A DNA stretch of 64,000 nucleotides, from positions 7,852,866-7,916,865 of the forward strand of contig SSBO01000012.1 of the NCBI GenBank assembly GCA_005281725.1. The letters are read 5' to 3'. Below, piece by piece: positions 1 through 14,052 of this stretch. The notes below the pieces were generated by a model, which saw only the letters and a program-made list of their open reading frames with translations, had not been told where the DNA came from and made no database searches. A program made the position numbers and the translations under genes. Numbering within the stretch: position 1 is the first letter of the stretch; each line of letters begins with the position of its first letter. Source of the stretch: Wuchereria bancrofti (lineage: Eukaryota; Nematoda; Chromadorea; Rhabditida; Onchocercidae).

Positions 1-2219
1 AAACTTGAAATAATCTCACGAGCTTCCAAATAACTTACAAAACATATCAAATAAAGTTGTATTAACCCATAATACTAAAATTTGTCTTAATTGAACATTA
101 GAAATGTAAAACAGTCCCAAATTATACACCATGTAAGCAATCATTATTTCAAAACTCATCTTCCCATTGTAGTTGAGCTTATCTGCTTATCTAGACATTT
201 TCATCTGATAACAAAGGGTATGTGCATTGTTTAATATGTCAAAAACTACTCCTTTGTTCCAAATCAAATTTGCTTACAATGTCGAAATATTGTAAAGGTT
301 TTCTGAGCTAACAATCATTCTTTTAGAAGCTACAATATTAAAACCCATCTCTTACTATATAGAGAGTAAAGATCATCCGATAGCTCCTTACTCAATAATG
401 ACGCCCACTATATAAGGATTTAAATCCTTTGTCTCAATCAGTCTTATCAGTTTTTCCCTTGCCAATAAGCCACAATTCGGTTGCTCTCCCTCACTCACAA
501 TTCAGTTCATTCTCCCATCAATTCGTTTATCCATTTTCTTCATTGCATTCGTTGATACTCTGTGGTGGAATGTGTTGACTGCCAGGTATTTTATTTTGCC
601 TCAAACTTGGGTAATTAAACCAACAAATAACAATATAACAACGCGTAACGGATAGATATAATATAATTATAAAACACTAAAACAATATCAAAAAACCACC
701 CAAAAACGTAGAATGAATCATCGTCATGGAGATGGTTGGTTAGTTTATATACCGAACTAAACTGACAACCGGAATCCGGCAAAGAACATTCGATTGGTGT
801 AAAACCAAGATTGCTAACAAAGGGTTTCTTTTTATCGTGTAAGAAAAAGGATGTAGTTGGCATAATGGCTTAAAGATCTAGACATAGATTAATTACAAAT
901 GCAGTTAACATAATGGCTTAAAGTTCTGGACATAGATTAATTACAAATGCAAAATTATTTGGTGATTGACTTATCAGACATCTGGCAAGGTATTAGGATT
1001 TGAATGTAATTTAAATGTATCGTTTTTTACGACATACTCTACGAAATTATCAATATTGTTGCTATAGATTAATACCTATATATTGTGGTTGTTAACAAAT
1101 AAAATCGTTACAACAGACCTATTATTCAACGCATTCGTTTGTGCTAACTACAATAACAAACGAGGAAGGCTCTTGAGCATACGAAAATCCAATTCGACTC
1201 TAAGCCACAAGTTATATTCATACTGAACCACCAAGTTTCACTGCAAAAAATTGCCTTTTCAAATTTTAAAACATTTCTCCGAAGAAGCATCCTATCTTTT
1301 GCTTTGCCTTGTGTTTAAATCCTTACTTTTCATGACTAATCTGCTTTTCTCCACTAACACAGTACTGCACTGGCTGAAGTGGGGAACCTTGGCGGAAAAT
1401 TTCAACATCCTAAAAATCTGATGAGCATGTTTAAACATTTAAAAATTCAAAATGTTTATACACATAAAAATATTGTAATACACAGCTATTTAAATGAAAA
1501 CATTAACCTTCTTATGCACAGCATCAAGGTAAAAAAGAATCGAGTAGTTTCAATGAATTCCTGAGAGAGTTTGATAACATTGGCAAAGAATCAATAAGTG
1601 GCCATATGCTGCATACATTTTGTACACGTTTTGCTTGTTGTCGCATCAAATTTCGTATTCGCGCTTTCGATAGTATTAGTAAGGTAGGTACCTGAAAATT
1701 ATCAACACTATTCAAATCAAATGAAAATTGCTGACAAGTTCATCAGCAATCGATCAACTGCAACTTACATATTATTTTCTTTTCCGCACATAAATATCAT
1801 TCGAGCTTGCTTTTTTTTTCATGTTGCAACTTTTTCAACGGATTTCTTGGTTAAACAAGTGAAATAATGTATTCATAAAAACACATTAAACAAATTTACC
1901 ACCAAATGGGTCTTATCGATAACGGTTGCTAGGGCACAATTTTGACCATTAATCTTATCCGTCCTTCCTCGTTGATCTGATTTGTCATGCAACATATTTC
2001 GGATTCTAAATTCTTCATAAAATATTCAGAATTCATACAATTATAATGTTCTTTTTTATAATTTTTTTTGCTATATTTTTAAAAATTTTAAGTTTAATTT
2101 CTGCCATCATATTACCTGACATAATTAGTTAATTAACTATGTGTCCTAAGTGATGCAACTGACAATAATGAAAATTACATGATTTGCATCGTTTTCTTTA
2201 AAAAAAGAATTGTAATCAA
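1..2219. other. Non-coding AT-rich stretch
   Basis: No reading frame here shows a recognisable domain or a set of phase-compatible exons; the longest open frames are short and of biased AT-driven composition. The only structure I see is the tandem duplication at 861-950. The 3' part lies downstream of the ankyrin gene and may contain its 3' UTR. Confidence 0.5.
861..950. repeat. Two-copy tandem duplication, 48-bp period
   Basis: A 42-base unit beginning CATAATGGCTTAAAG and ending ATTACAAATGC occurs at 861-902 and again at 909-950, separated by 6 bases, with two substitutions between the copies. It is non-coding and probably a local replication-slippage duplication. Confidence 0.85.
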
Positions 2220-3759
2220 TTAGTGAACCAAATGTTTAATATAAGGACCCAACCGTTCTTTCATGTGTTTACTGATCGGTGATCCCTCTTCGATCAATCG
2301 TTCAATGGTTGGTATAGATGCATTAATTTCGGCAAAATCTAATGGAAGACGACGTTTGAAGTCAGAAGCATGTACATTAGCGCCATGAGCAATGAGCAAC
2401 ATAGCAATCTGTTCACGGCCTAAATAAAGTATAACAAGAAGTTGCAGAACGATATGAAATTTTTAACACAAAAGTAAAAAAGGAAAGTTAATTTTAAACG
2501 AAATGTTCAACTCGATATTTGAAAAATACATTATGTAAATACATCTCCTATTCTTACTGAATATAGCTCGTTTCCTAAACATGATTTGATCTGATTTACA
2601 CCAAAAAAGCAATATGGTTATCTCTATTCTTCTAATTCAACATAGTATCATATGTTGACTGCTATAGATTGTGTTTTGTCAACTGATAAATTCAAGACAT
2701 ATTTGATCATGAAACATATTAAGCATGAAAACCGAAAAATCTGATCGAAATGAATTTTTGAGTAACAGAACAAATTGACCAGCGATATTCCTGCATGCGA
2801 AGTGCAAAGGAGTTTGCCCTGTACAATCAGGAATATCCAAGTTAGCTCCAAAAGCAATAAGTAAGTTACAAATGTTCAAACACCGTTCCTTTGTCGCAAT
2901 GTATAATGGAGTGCGATTATCTGACACTGTCACATTGGGGTCTGCTCCATACATCTACAAATGGGCCATTCATATAATGCTGACTTTTCAATTTCAAACA
3001 CAAATTTTAAATCACTGAATTAATTTTCCAATTACTTTGGAAACTGGTATTGGAAATTTTGAAAATTTGACTGAAACCAGACAGAAATTAAGTTAAAAAT
3101 TAATGCGTTGATAAAAACCTGGAGTTTAAATTTACTATTAGACAATATTATTGAATCAAGCCATCATTTAATGAAGGTGCATATATCTTGGTTATCCTGA
3201 AGAATAAGATTTTGTTCATTCGATAGCCTCTGCTAAACTCATTACATTTTTAGGATCAAAGAATCTTAACTGAACCATTCAGACAGTTTCCTATTTAGCT
3301 GCTAATGAAATTTGTTTTGTAATAATTCAGGTAGTCTTATTTAGATATTATTTAAGAAAGCGAACCAGCAGTAGTTCAACGATCGCATAATTGTGAAGTC
3401 GAACAGCTGTGTAAAGAGGAGTTTCAAGTCGACCGCTCTCATCAGATGAGAGTTTATTTAGCTCACAATTATAGTCCAACAATATTCGAACAATTGGTTC
3501 GCTTTGATTTCGAACGGCCAGTGAAAGGGCAGAAGTACGCATCAAATTTGAATTAATATTCAAGCTTCGATGACGCTGAAGCGTGTACAGGACCTGAACA
3601 AAAGTTGTACATTTCATATAGTTAATGGCATTAAATATTTTAGTGATACTTTCTTCAAAATGTCTAGAAATTATGCTGACTCACCAATCCAGGTTTATTA
3701 GCCCTAATTGCTATGTGAAGCTCATTCAGAGCGTCCCACTTTCGGTAATTTTGAATCAT
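2220..3759 (-). CDS. Small ankyrin-repeat protein (225 aa, four exons)
   Basis: Exons in transcription order: 3759-3685, 3593-3366, 2954-2780, 2419-2220. All junctions are GT-AG and phases join exactly (678 nt). The product is almost entirely ankyrin repeats, with TPLYTAV, TPLYIAT and TPLHFAC helix starts, GADPN/GANLD/GANVH loop motifs and four to five repeat units. The last about 30 residues (after IPTIERLIEEG) are not ankyrin and show no clear SOCS box, although the layout resembles ASB-type proteins. The start chosen is the ATG opening with MIQNYRKWDAL; a further 5' exon cannot be excluded because no trans-splice acceptor is seen directly upstream. Ankyrin repeats mediate protein-protein contacts; the partner is unknown. 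No other gene lies nearby. Confidence 0.8.
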
Positions 3760-6700
3760 AAATCCTTACTTCAGGCTCAAGGGCGAACCAAATATTAAAC
3801 TGATGAACGAATAAATTTCTGCAAATATTATGTTTAAAGGTTTCAGCAAAAAAAAGCAAAAAAAAAAATGTCATACAAACAGAAATATTTGAAATGTAAA
3901 CACGTTATACATATAATTTCCAATACAATTTATGTTTTTAGTAAAAAATCATGTTATGTGTGCTTCGTTTGTTTCATTTTTGTTTCTCCGTGTTTCATCT
4001 GAAGAAATCTTTTTTCCACTGTGAATCTTGGCAATCTGATAGCTAAATATCTAGAAAATGCAATCAATGTACAAATGCATTCAATGTCATATCTAGAAAC
4101 GTTAAACACGGAGATTGACCGATAAGATTTGATAGATGCCAAATCTGAGCTCAATCATCCATATATAATTTGCTTTATTTCAATTTTTTTGATCTAGCCA
4201 GCTATCTACTGAAAATTTCCAGAGCAAAAGAGCATAAGGTCACCTCTATTTCATTTCCCAAACTGATGATCATGTGGTTGCTGACTGATACCATCGGTAG
4301 TATTTGTAGGAAAGTAACGGAATGATTACTTTCAAAAGGGCTTTTTTTCAAATCAGTCCCTTATCTTTATCAAAAAAAGAAAAAGGAAAAGTAAGGAAAA
4401 GCAAATGCTAACCTCGAAGTTTGACTCTTCCTATTTAATATTTGAAAGTATGGAAGGCATAATCTTGTTCGTCAAAGTCACTCAAAGTGAAAATGAGATA
4501 TGAGAAAGATGAGGTCATCAGAAGCAAACATGGAAATTAACAGCAAGTTAACCTGAAATGATATACCAACCAAATGAAAATTAGAATCTGTTTAAGATGT
4601 AGTTAATATTTTAGAAAAGTGCTGCAGGCAATTTCGCAGTCCGATAATGATAAAGCACGATTCAGTAGGTCTATGTTACTCATCATTGCTTTGTTTCTGT
4701 ATCTCACATGAGAAAACACGTCTTTTCCCCTTTACTCATTCTATTCTACGTTCTTTTCAACGTCCTTTTACAGCTAAAACCTGTTCTCTTTTGAGTTTAG
4801 AATCTTCAATATATAGTGTATATATATTCCGGATTTTCCAAATGTGCGAGTGCATATTTCATCTAATTTAAACTTTGTTAAAGGGTTGCTAAATACTGCA
4901 GAAGCTGAAATCTAGAAGAGTATTTCATACTTGAGTATTTCTGAAGGCTTAGGTTTTTCATTTAATACTTGCAGTGCAGCAAATTATGCGCTTTATACTT
5001 TACCAAAAAAACTAGTGATTTTTAGACTTGTACTAGATTAGAGTTAAGATTATGTTCTTGTGGGGGAAATTAACACACAATAATTTGGAAGGAATCTAAT
5101 CGAAAAAAAAGCGCTAGAAGAATTGATTTAATACAATGAATGACACACGTTTATTTCATATAGTAATTTAGTAAATATTTAAGTAAATAAATAAATATAA
5201 ATAACCATATATTGTATAATATCCGACTTTTTTCGTAAATGATCTATTATTGCAAATCAAATTGCAATATGAATAAAGCGGTGATGTTTCTTCTTTTTTC
5301 TTTCAATTCTCAATTAACACAAATGAGGTTGAATTGAGGGAAAGTGAATAGAACAGTGCAAAAAGTAAAATGAATTAGGAGTGATAGGAATGACAATCAT
5401 TTTGACACCAACTTTGTAACTCGTTTTCAACAGAACATAAATTGAACAACATAAACCTTTCCCGTATTACATATTTTTACTCACTTGTTCAGATTTTCTC
5501 CGCTCTTTCTGTAAATTAAATCATTAGTTACGAAATGATCTTTCTTGAATTACCGTTTGATAGTAGATAACTATCACTGCAATTTTTCTTCATAACTGTG
5601 GAGATATCAATCATGATTAAAGAAAAAACGATGAAATGCTCATGCGCACAGTTAATGATATAATGATTATCGTTACACTGTAGACACCATAAATTGTCAC
5701 TAGCGAATGCTCGATCCATCTTCCTTTATTAGCACCTAATTAAAAAAAAAAAGAAATGTTGTTATCACATCATACCATTTGTAAGGTTGCTGGATACCAT
5801 TGCCATTTCAGACAGCAAGTTCCAGTTTGTCGCATGAGTTCGTAAATATCTGTAATTATTTCTATCCATCCATACCATTATCTAGAAAGCTATCCTCAAA
5901 AACTTAAATATTTCCAGAAAAAAAAAATCGAAATCATCTTTTGATCATATTAAAATATTCTAATTGGAACTCTGGTAGAATTTGCCAAGTTTGTTTGAAT
6001 CAAAAAACTCAGCAAGGACTAAACAATGATGAAACTCGTACCTGGAAATTGTTCAAATTTTGTTGTTTAAAACAGAGACGAAGGGGCATAAAAACAAGGA
6101 TACAGATAGTTGAGTCAGTGACTAGTGCGACCAAAGATTACAAATATGTTTTAAGGTGGAAGGCATAAGTGTCGCCAATTTATCAAATGAGAAATGAAGT
6201 AAAAAATTTTTAATTTGCAGTGAGGAATGAGAACAGTTAATTGCGCAAAACAATCCGATTTCTTCTCGATTTCTAATTTGGATCATTATAGATGATAGTT
6301 GTAATGATAACATTAAACTGACGACTGACGTATTTAAAAAAAATAAAGTAAACATTAACATTAATCTGGTAAATTCTTTTAACATTTCAAGTGACCTCAT
6401 TGAAAAAAGAAAGATTAGAATAATCAAAAAATATTGTCTGTGATAAAGATAGTATACTACCTTATGTGTAACTTATGTCATTGCAAAAATTTTTTTGCAG
6501 AAATTCTATTTAGACAATCCTTAAATTATATTCTTTACTTCAACTTTAAGCTAAAATAAAATTTGTTCCATTCCGAATTACTAATCTAATTATATTTTCC
6601 ACATTTTCCTTCATAAGCTTCTTTGTTTATGCATTTTTGTGAAAAAAGAGAAAACATGTACCTCGTATAAAATATACTATTGACATCATAATGAGCCAGT

Positions 6701-9164
6701 TTAAGGACCGCATAGTGAAGTATTATTCTATCTTAAAAATTGGGTCACATAAGCAAGTTGAGAGTCGTCAAAAGAATGATGAAATATAGAATGATCATCG
6801 ACAACCAAACAAGGCGATAACTGATAACTACGATTTAGATGTATTATGACATAATGCAGTGAAAAGTACCCACTACAGGGTTAATAGTTATCTAATAAAC
6901 AGAAAGTTAGAAAGCAGATTTTGTTAGAATCTTACACTAATTTTTGTCTTTGAATGTGCTTATACCAACAATTAGATTAAATGGATCCAAAGTCCATAAT
7001 TTTAAAAATTAAACCAATTTTTACTTCTTTCTTTAATCTTTATCTTCAAAATTTCCAACATATATCACTTATATTTTCTATTGGTTTTTAAATTATTATA
7101 CTTGCAGTAAATGTGAAATAGCTAATGGGTCACAATTTAGCGATTAACTTGAATATCACAATTTTACTGACACATGGAAGGAATTCAGTGATTCGGTTTA
7201 TTTCTGATTTTTATAACTATCAGCAATGCATTAAATGAATGCAATGTTTAGTGCATTATTTACATCAGTTCTTAAATAATGTAATCTCTTGGGTTAATGC
7301 ATCATAATCTTATCCGTTTCTCAATCGTGATTTTCAGGTTTTTGCAGAATGTAGTTTTGTAGATTGAATGGATGTAAGACATGAAACACTGATAACAAAT
7401 CTTCCGCGTCATAGTATAGCTATCTTGCAGTATGATTAGCTCTATTAGACTTTCAGAGTTTTAAAAATCAAGAAATTCCACGTATAAAAAAAAATTTAGG
7501 TTTTATTAAAAGCTGAAAAGTCATGAAATTTCTTGCATTTTATTCATCATCGAATGATTTCGTGAATTTACAATAATAAGTTAAATAAGACTAATTGATA
7601 TAGCATTGCTGAAGTACAATTAATGAGATTGAAACACAGTCATACTTCAATATCAAATTTGGCGACGCTTTCAGTAATTTTATCGAAACAACTTGAACGA
7701 TTTTATTGTAATTGTTGTTCAAAATATAATTATTATTCCTGACAGTCTTTGAATTAAAAAATTTTTTATATATGAAAATCAATTGAATTTATAAAACTGA
7801 AATTTTAACTCTTTAGTGAACATTTTTTGCTTCAACGTAGAAAAGAAATTGTGCAATTTCACTTCCAATTTGCAATAGAATAAATGTTGAAATCTTAGTT
7901 TAATTAACAAATTGAATATTATTTTCTGTATGGAAGTTAAAAAAGATTGATGCTCAAACCAGAACCAGGAATTCTGCCGCAAAACCCAAAGTTTTATTTT
8001 GTTATCACAAATTGAAAATTGCTTGTGTATAAATTCTCACTGTGTGTGCGAAAAATTGCGAAAAACACTGAAAAAGTTTGGCAAATTTTAAATAAATCTA
8101 TTTTAGTGAAAAGCTAAATAAGTTGATTGAATTTTACTGAAACTATACAATACAGTGCATCCTGAATGAATATCATGAATGCTTTAGAATGGTAGCTAGC
8201 ATGAAATTCATAATTAAAAAAAAACTTATCAGCGATTAATTTCAAGCTATTTCGCTGAGGTATTTTGATAATCAAGTAAATGATTGATTGAATCCCGCTT
8301 GGCTTTAAACCAAGAAATTTCTACTTCTCTGCTTCTCAAGACTTTTGCAAATTCTAATGAATGGAAATGTTACCGGTATTCGGTTTATTCCTGCTTACTT
8401 TTTTTGCAATGTTACTCTTTGTTGCTGCTCTGAATGCGAAAACTACTACTGCTTTGGAATGTCGGAACGTGACCTTAGGTATTAGGATTAATTTCATCCT
8501 AATGCATAAGGCTATTCAATCCTGAACCTAAGGCTAGCCAATTCAGCATTAGGTGCTACAAGTGACAAACGCGAAAGAAGAAGGATATAACCACAAAAAA
8601 AGAAAGTTAAAATTTCTTGAAGTCTGCGCGAATGACATTCAGTACTTTCGTGAATCGCTGAATCCTTTTTGTGATAATAACGGTAATTAAGAAGTTTAAT
8701 GTCACTCTACATAAATTAAATTATTTCTAACGAGCAATTTGAAATGCTTTTTTTCCTCTATAAAGCCTACGCTGACGTAATTTTTTGACAGCAATAATTT
8801 AAACTATTTATTGCCTACATTTTTTATTCATTTTATGATTGCAAACACTGTTAATAAATGAATAAATTTATTTCAGTGATTAAATGAGCTATATTTCGAA
8901 CGAAAACCAATATTTTCATTTGCAATAATATGTAATTGTAACGCCTCCCAATAATCATCAACTTTCCCTCAAATTTAAAACAACATAGATGACTATTTAA
9001 ATAATCAGGTAATAAATGAATTAATCAGAAATGTTTTTAACAGCTGCTTTCAGTTCTTTTAGAAAATCTAGTCATAGTACTAACTGGATGTATCATTAGT
9101 GGATAATTAGATGGTCAGTGATTATTTTTAAATGAAAAATCAAATTAGGCAGCCGTCTTCATTG
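3760..9164. other. Intergenic stretch without recognisable genes
   Basis: About 5.4 kb of AT-rich sequence between two minus-strand genes. Open frames of 60-100 codons are present, but none has a recognisable domain or is flanked by good splice sites in compatible phase. The nested inverted repeat at 8473-8533 is the only ordered element I noticed. The part nearest 3760 should contain the ankyrin-gene promoter. Confidence 0.5.
8473..8533. repeat. Nested inverted repeats
   Basis: CCTTAGGT at 8473-8480 is exactly matched by its reverse complement ACCTAAGG at 8526-8533. Inside it ATTAGGAT at 8481-8488 pairs exactly with ATCCTAAT at 8496-8503 around a 7-base loop. Both arms contain TTAGG-like cores reminiscent of, but not equal to, the nematode telomere unit TTAGGC. 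Function unknown. Confidence 0.7.
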
Positions 9165-9170
9165 TTTATT
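9165..9170 (-). terminator. Candidate polyadenylation signal of the EF-hand gene
   Basis: AATAAA on the minus strand, about 110 bases downstream of the stop codon of the calmodulin-like gene, at a normal distance for a nematode 3' UTR. Confidence 0.5.
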
Positions 9171-9277
9171 TATCGAAATAATTTCTAGATGATTTAATGG
9201 ATTTGTCAAGTATCAGTCATATAAATGCGTATAAACAACTAGGTATATACAATCATCATCCATAATTCTCGATATAT

Positions 9278-12200
9278 TTATCCTTTCTTTCTGGTCATCA
9301 TTTGACAAAATTCTGAAACACATGTCATACAGCATGGAAAAAATTTTTTTATATTCTTGAAAACTTTGAAGTTTCTTAATAACAGCATAATATTTTGAGA
9401 AGTCCCAAAACAACAAAATGATCATAATTGTGGTCAATTTAAGAAGAAAAAATAAGTCATTACCATCGAAATTAATCTTTCCATCTCTGTTAACATCCAC
9501 TTGACTGTAAATAGCCTTGATATCACTATCAGTAAGGTTATGCCCCATTCGTTGGAACGCAGTTCGTAACTCAGATCTAGTGATACATCCATCACCATCT
9601 ACATCTAATTCATCGAAAACAGCTTTCAAAGATAATGAAAGCGAATTTGCATAAGCTATCGATAGAAATTCTACAATTTTAGTATGAGTTGAAATATCGT
9701 ATGCAATATCTCTATAATTTATAGCACTTCACCAAAAATTAGTATAGAAAAGAAAATGTTGATCTTAGGATTTGCATAATTGATTGTAACACAATTAAAT
9801 TATTATACTTAATGATTGTACATAGTTGTACATTTTAAATTATAATATTGAATAAAAATAAAAAAAGAAAACTACATTCACTGGCCGAAAAAAAATACCA
9901 TCAAAATCAATATTGCCATCCTTGTCCTTGTCAGCGGCATTAAACATTGCATTCAGCTCATCATCTGTTGGACATTGGCCCATTTTTACCATCACCGCAT
10001 TCAATTCATCTTTTTGTATGTATCCATCACCATTCAAGTCAAATTCTTTGAAAATTCCTCTCAAATCTTCTTCTTTTAACTCTCTATTACTTGCATTCTA
10101 GAAAAATGATTTTCTTCTCAAAAGGTAATATTATTTTTTTTGCTATCATTATTGATTCATGGTTCCTGTCTTTTCTTTTCTCCCAAAAAAAAAGTATAAA
10201 GAAGGAAGTTGTTCTATTCAAACAGAATTGCAATCAATATTTCTGGAATCGGACACAAATGCTATTAATATTAACAAGTTCAACTAATTAACCAGCCCTA
10301 TGTGACATGATTTGTTCGAAAACTTTGAGTATTTCTCAGTTAAATTTACAATTTTAATCATTTGAAGAAATAAAAAGGATGTGATCAAGACAGAGAATGG
10401 TTTATTCTTCCTCCAATATATAATAACCTCAATATGCATATCATTTTAGTTACGTTAAAATAAAAAATAAAAAAAGCTAAATTGAACTTGACAATTACTG
10501 AAGTAAAATATTAAGAAAACATTCCAGAAAACTTATTACAAGGCATAAATACCAACAACTGAAATGATGGAAAAACTACACAAAACACAATTCATAACTT
10601 TCATGCTCACTATGTGAGAAAAAAATTGTTATGTAACATTTATACCCATTATTATTATTACTATTTAACTTTTTCCTTTTCCGCACATTGCCATTGTCAT
10701 TATTTATTATTATTATTTTATTATTATTACTTATTATTATTGTTATTGTTATTACTATTATCATTACTATCATTATTATTATTACTATTATTATTGTTAT
10801 TACTATTATCATTACTATCATTATTATTGCCACTACTTTTATTTTATTAATACTAATTATTACTATTAATTATTATTATCTATTGTATATATACTTGCTA
10901 TTATTTGTTGTTATTGTTAACTGTACTTATTGTTGTCACTGACTACTTTTAATTAATATTAATCATTACTCTTAAATTACTATTAATTAATATTAATTAT
11001 TTTACTGCAGGAATTGATACTATTACTGCTCTGTTTACATTAATCTGATTATTGAATTGTCATTATTCTAGCATATCAACCAAAGTTAGAAAAATTTAAA
11101 CCTGAATTCAATTATCATTTTAACTAGAAATATTTGTGCAAATAAATCTTATAATTCGTATGCTTGATATAAAATTTTTAAATTTACGAAAAAAAATTAA
11201 AATAATTGTTACACATTTTCAAAAAAGAATTATTTGCTCAATTACAGGAGTTTTTAATCTGTGTTATTTATTATTGAGTGACGCTGACTGCTAATGAAAT
11301 AAATGCTTACTAAGAAGTACTCACTCAACAACGAATCAAATAATTTTTTTTTAAATTACTATGTTCGTTTTTTACTTCCATTGCTACAAAGATGTTTGTT
11401 TATTCTCAAATCATTGCATACCGATTACAGATACACGCATGAGATTCATGAAGACACCTGTCATTCGCTTTCCGTAACAAGAATCGGAAATCAGACAACA
11501 GCGCGCAGTTGATTTGTTTTATATTTCATGGAATATGGTTTATTGGACTTCGACGCAGCTATTGATTACCGCTTCAACAGTCACGATGAGTGATATAAAT
11601 GATGGATTTATAATTTTGTTAAGAATATCTAAAATAAGTAGAGGGCAAATTCAACTATAAACAAAGCATTTGTTACAGATAGGATGCTCTGAAATAAGTT
11701 CATAAATTATATTAATCATCGTCGGTTATTCTACTTTCTGCAATCAAAAAAAACCATAAAATTTGGAGTGGATCCATTGAAGTAAAATAATGATTCATAA
11801 ATAATTACAATTTATTTTCTCTAAGCAATTTTTGTTTCTATGCAATAATAATTTGAAGAGAAATGTGACAAGAGATAAACATTCCGTGTGTTTTATTATA
11901 CTTAAAATGGAGTTTCCTTGCTGTTTGTTTACGTTATTATTGCAATATTTTGAAATTACACATTCGAAGAAACATGATGAATGAAGTGAAAATATTTCTT
12001 TTTTTGTTTTTTAAATCCCAAAAATTCGTAAAACTTATGTCTACCAACTAAAATTTTCCATTAATTTATTATAAATCGTCAGGGAGCATTTCATTTACTG
12101 ATATTAATCATGAAAGATTTCATGAAGTAATAGAAACATTTCCCTCTTATCAATATGTATCAGCAATCCCACTGACCACGACTTCAGTGTAAATAATGAC

Positions 12201-13425
12201 TTGACTACTTTTGCTTAGCAACTCATCATGGAGGACATGGATATCTGCTAAGGCCTTCTAAAGTAATCTTTCGTGAGATGTATATCAAATTAAAGGTAGA
12301 ACATAATTTCGACACCTCATATTACGTCAACTGTGACCATAGATATTTCAAATCGCAGAACGATGAAACGATTCTTTGTCTCCATGTTAATTTCAATTCT
12401 TATTTTTGAATGTTTTAAATGGACACTACACCGTATATTAGTTTGAGTAAACAAACTTGCTTAGTCCAACCAAAGAATCTCAATACTAAAATTAACATGT
12501 ATATCAACATGTATAAGATATATAAGAGGTCAAAAATGAACCACTTGCTTAAATTTCCAGCTAAACTACGATTTTCTTAGTATTTACTAAAATTAATTTG
12601 CTGACAATATTCGTCTGATCTGGATACTCTTAACCGCAACTAATAAAAGGAATAATATTACTATTATTGATGAGAGGTTGATTTTCTTAAATAACATGTT
12701 CAAGTACTTCACAATTTATTTTCTCGAAAGACAATTTCATTCAATAATCTAACAAATTTGCCAACATGCCAAGTTCTAGCATCGGTTTGAAGTAGGTGCA
12801 TATGCAGCTGATTATTGCAATCAAATAAGCTATCGGCATAGCACTAAAACATTGTTTTCATTATAAAATAAGTAATGAAAAAAAAAGAATTTAATTCTAA
12901 TAAGTTTTCAATAATTTTACGCTGAGATCAAGAATCAAAGGGTGAAATACGGAGAATCTGCATGAATTACATTCTGTGTCTCCTCATGAAGTAGTACTTC
13001 TATTATGCAGTTTTAGGAGCTTACCTGCTGCTATTTTAACTATCATTCATTCGATTTTGTGGGCAAAATCTCTCGACAGAAAATAACAAACATTATATTT
13101 CGAAATTTCTGCGGGCAAAAAAAAAAAATGGTACAGATGAAAAGAATGTCGTAAAGTGCAAATACCTACAGACAGTTGATAACGACACCGACATATTCAA
13201 AAAGCAATTAATTGCATCGTCTTATTGAAGTTTTTTATCGAAGTTAAAGAATGTTAATGTTTACAGTAACCCGTTTTTGAGATGATAATTTTAAATCATT
13301 TTAAGTGGGATGACACTGGAAACAGTTTGTGTCGCGCTTAAAGGTAATGGGTGATAATAACTGCAAGTAATACTCACCTGCTGAGTATTTCTGGACTTGG
13401 AGTTCGAGGAACAGCATATGCCCAT
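9278..13425 (-). CDS. Calmodulin-like four-EF-hand protein with an acylation-type N-terminus
   Basis: Exons in order: 13425-13378, 10097-9899, 9670-9464, 9312-9278; all GT-AG, phases 0/1/1, 489 nt, 162 aa. Exon 1 encodes only 16 residues starting MGICCSSNSK. Gly2 and Ser6 fit the N-myristoylation consensus and Cys4/Cys5 are candidate palmitoylation sites, so the protein is predicted to sit at a membrane. Four EF-hand loops follow: DLNGDGYIQKDE, DKDKDGNIDFDE, DVDGDGCITRSE and DVNRDGKINFDE, all with intact calcium ligands. The protein ends MMTRKKG. It lacks calmodulin's usual N-terminus and its central linker contains AYANSLSLSLKAVF. Intron 1 is about 3.3 kb and holds an ATT-rich microsatellite. 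The frame is open upstream of the chosen ATG to about 13623, so a longer N-terminus is formally possible but would destroy the acylation motif. Confidence 0.88.
10648..10900. repeat. Imperfect ATT/TTA trinucleotide microsatellite
   Basis: Long runs of ATT, GTT, ACT and TTA triplets inside intron 1 of the EF-hand gene. Open frames across it (poly-Leu or poly-Ile) are repeat artefacts. Confidence 0.9.
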
Positions 13426-13811
13426 ACGTGTAGGTGTGAACTGTCTGTGATACTGCTGCAGGTCCTGTTCGTCAAGCGAGCACCAGGGGCACGATACCAG
13501 TTGTGTCGATCTGTTTAAGACTATGCGTTTGAGATGGTCGACTATCGGAACACCTTCCACGCCCACCCAATCCCATTCATACCTACTAGGTATTGCATGC
13601 AGCCGCACTGAACACCCCAGCAAGGACTCATTCTAATGTCTTACTTTAAACTTTCACTGCTTGCCACAACAACTGCAAGCTTAGTAGCTCGGGATCGCTG
13701 CAAAACAATGGCAATTGCAGCATTCCTTGCAGGTTCGAAACTGTTTGTGATGTCATGTAAGTTCATTTAATAGTACTATTCAAGAATTGCTGATCATTGC
13801 ATTGTTTAGAT

Positions 13812-14052
13812 AACAACAACAACGACAAACAGTAGCAGTAAATAGCAACTACAAGCAGCAATAATAAACAGTGAAAACAAACAAGAGCGACAGCAAACGA
13901 CAACAAACAAAAACAAATAAGAACAACGAACAACAACAAAGAGCAAGCGATGACAACAAACAACAACAATAAACAACAAACAGCAAGAACAAAAACAATA
14001 ATAATTAAAACAACGAGCAACAGCAAATAATGACAACTAACAACAATAAATA
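13812..14052. repeat. Imperfect CAA/AAC trinucleotide-rich tract
   Basis: About 240 bases dominated by CAA/ACA triplets with interspersed GAC and AGC, upstream of the EF-hand gene's first exon. Read on the minus strand it gives open frames of Val/Leu/Cys, which are composition artefacts rather than membrane proteins. Confidence 0.85.

Noticed and set aside
10576..10942. Open frames rich in Leu, Ile or Asn/Ile across both strands
   Set aside because: They are translations of an ATT/TTA trinucleotide microsatellite in an intron.
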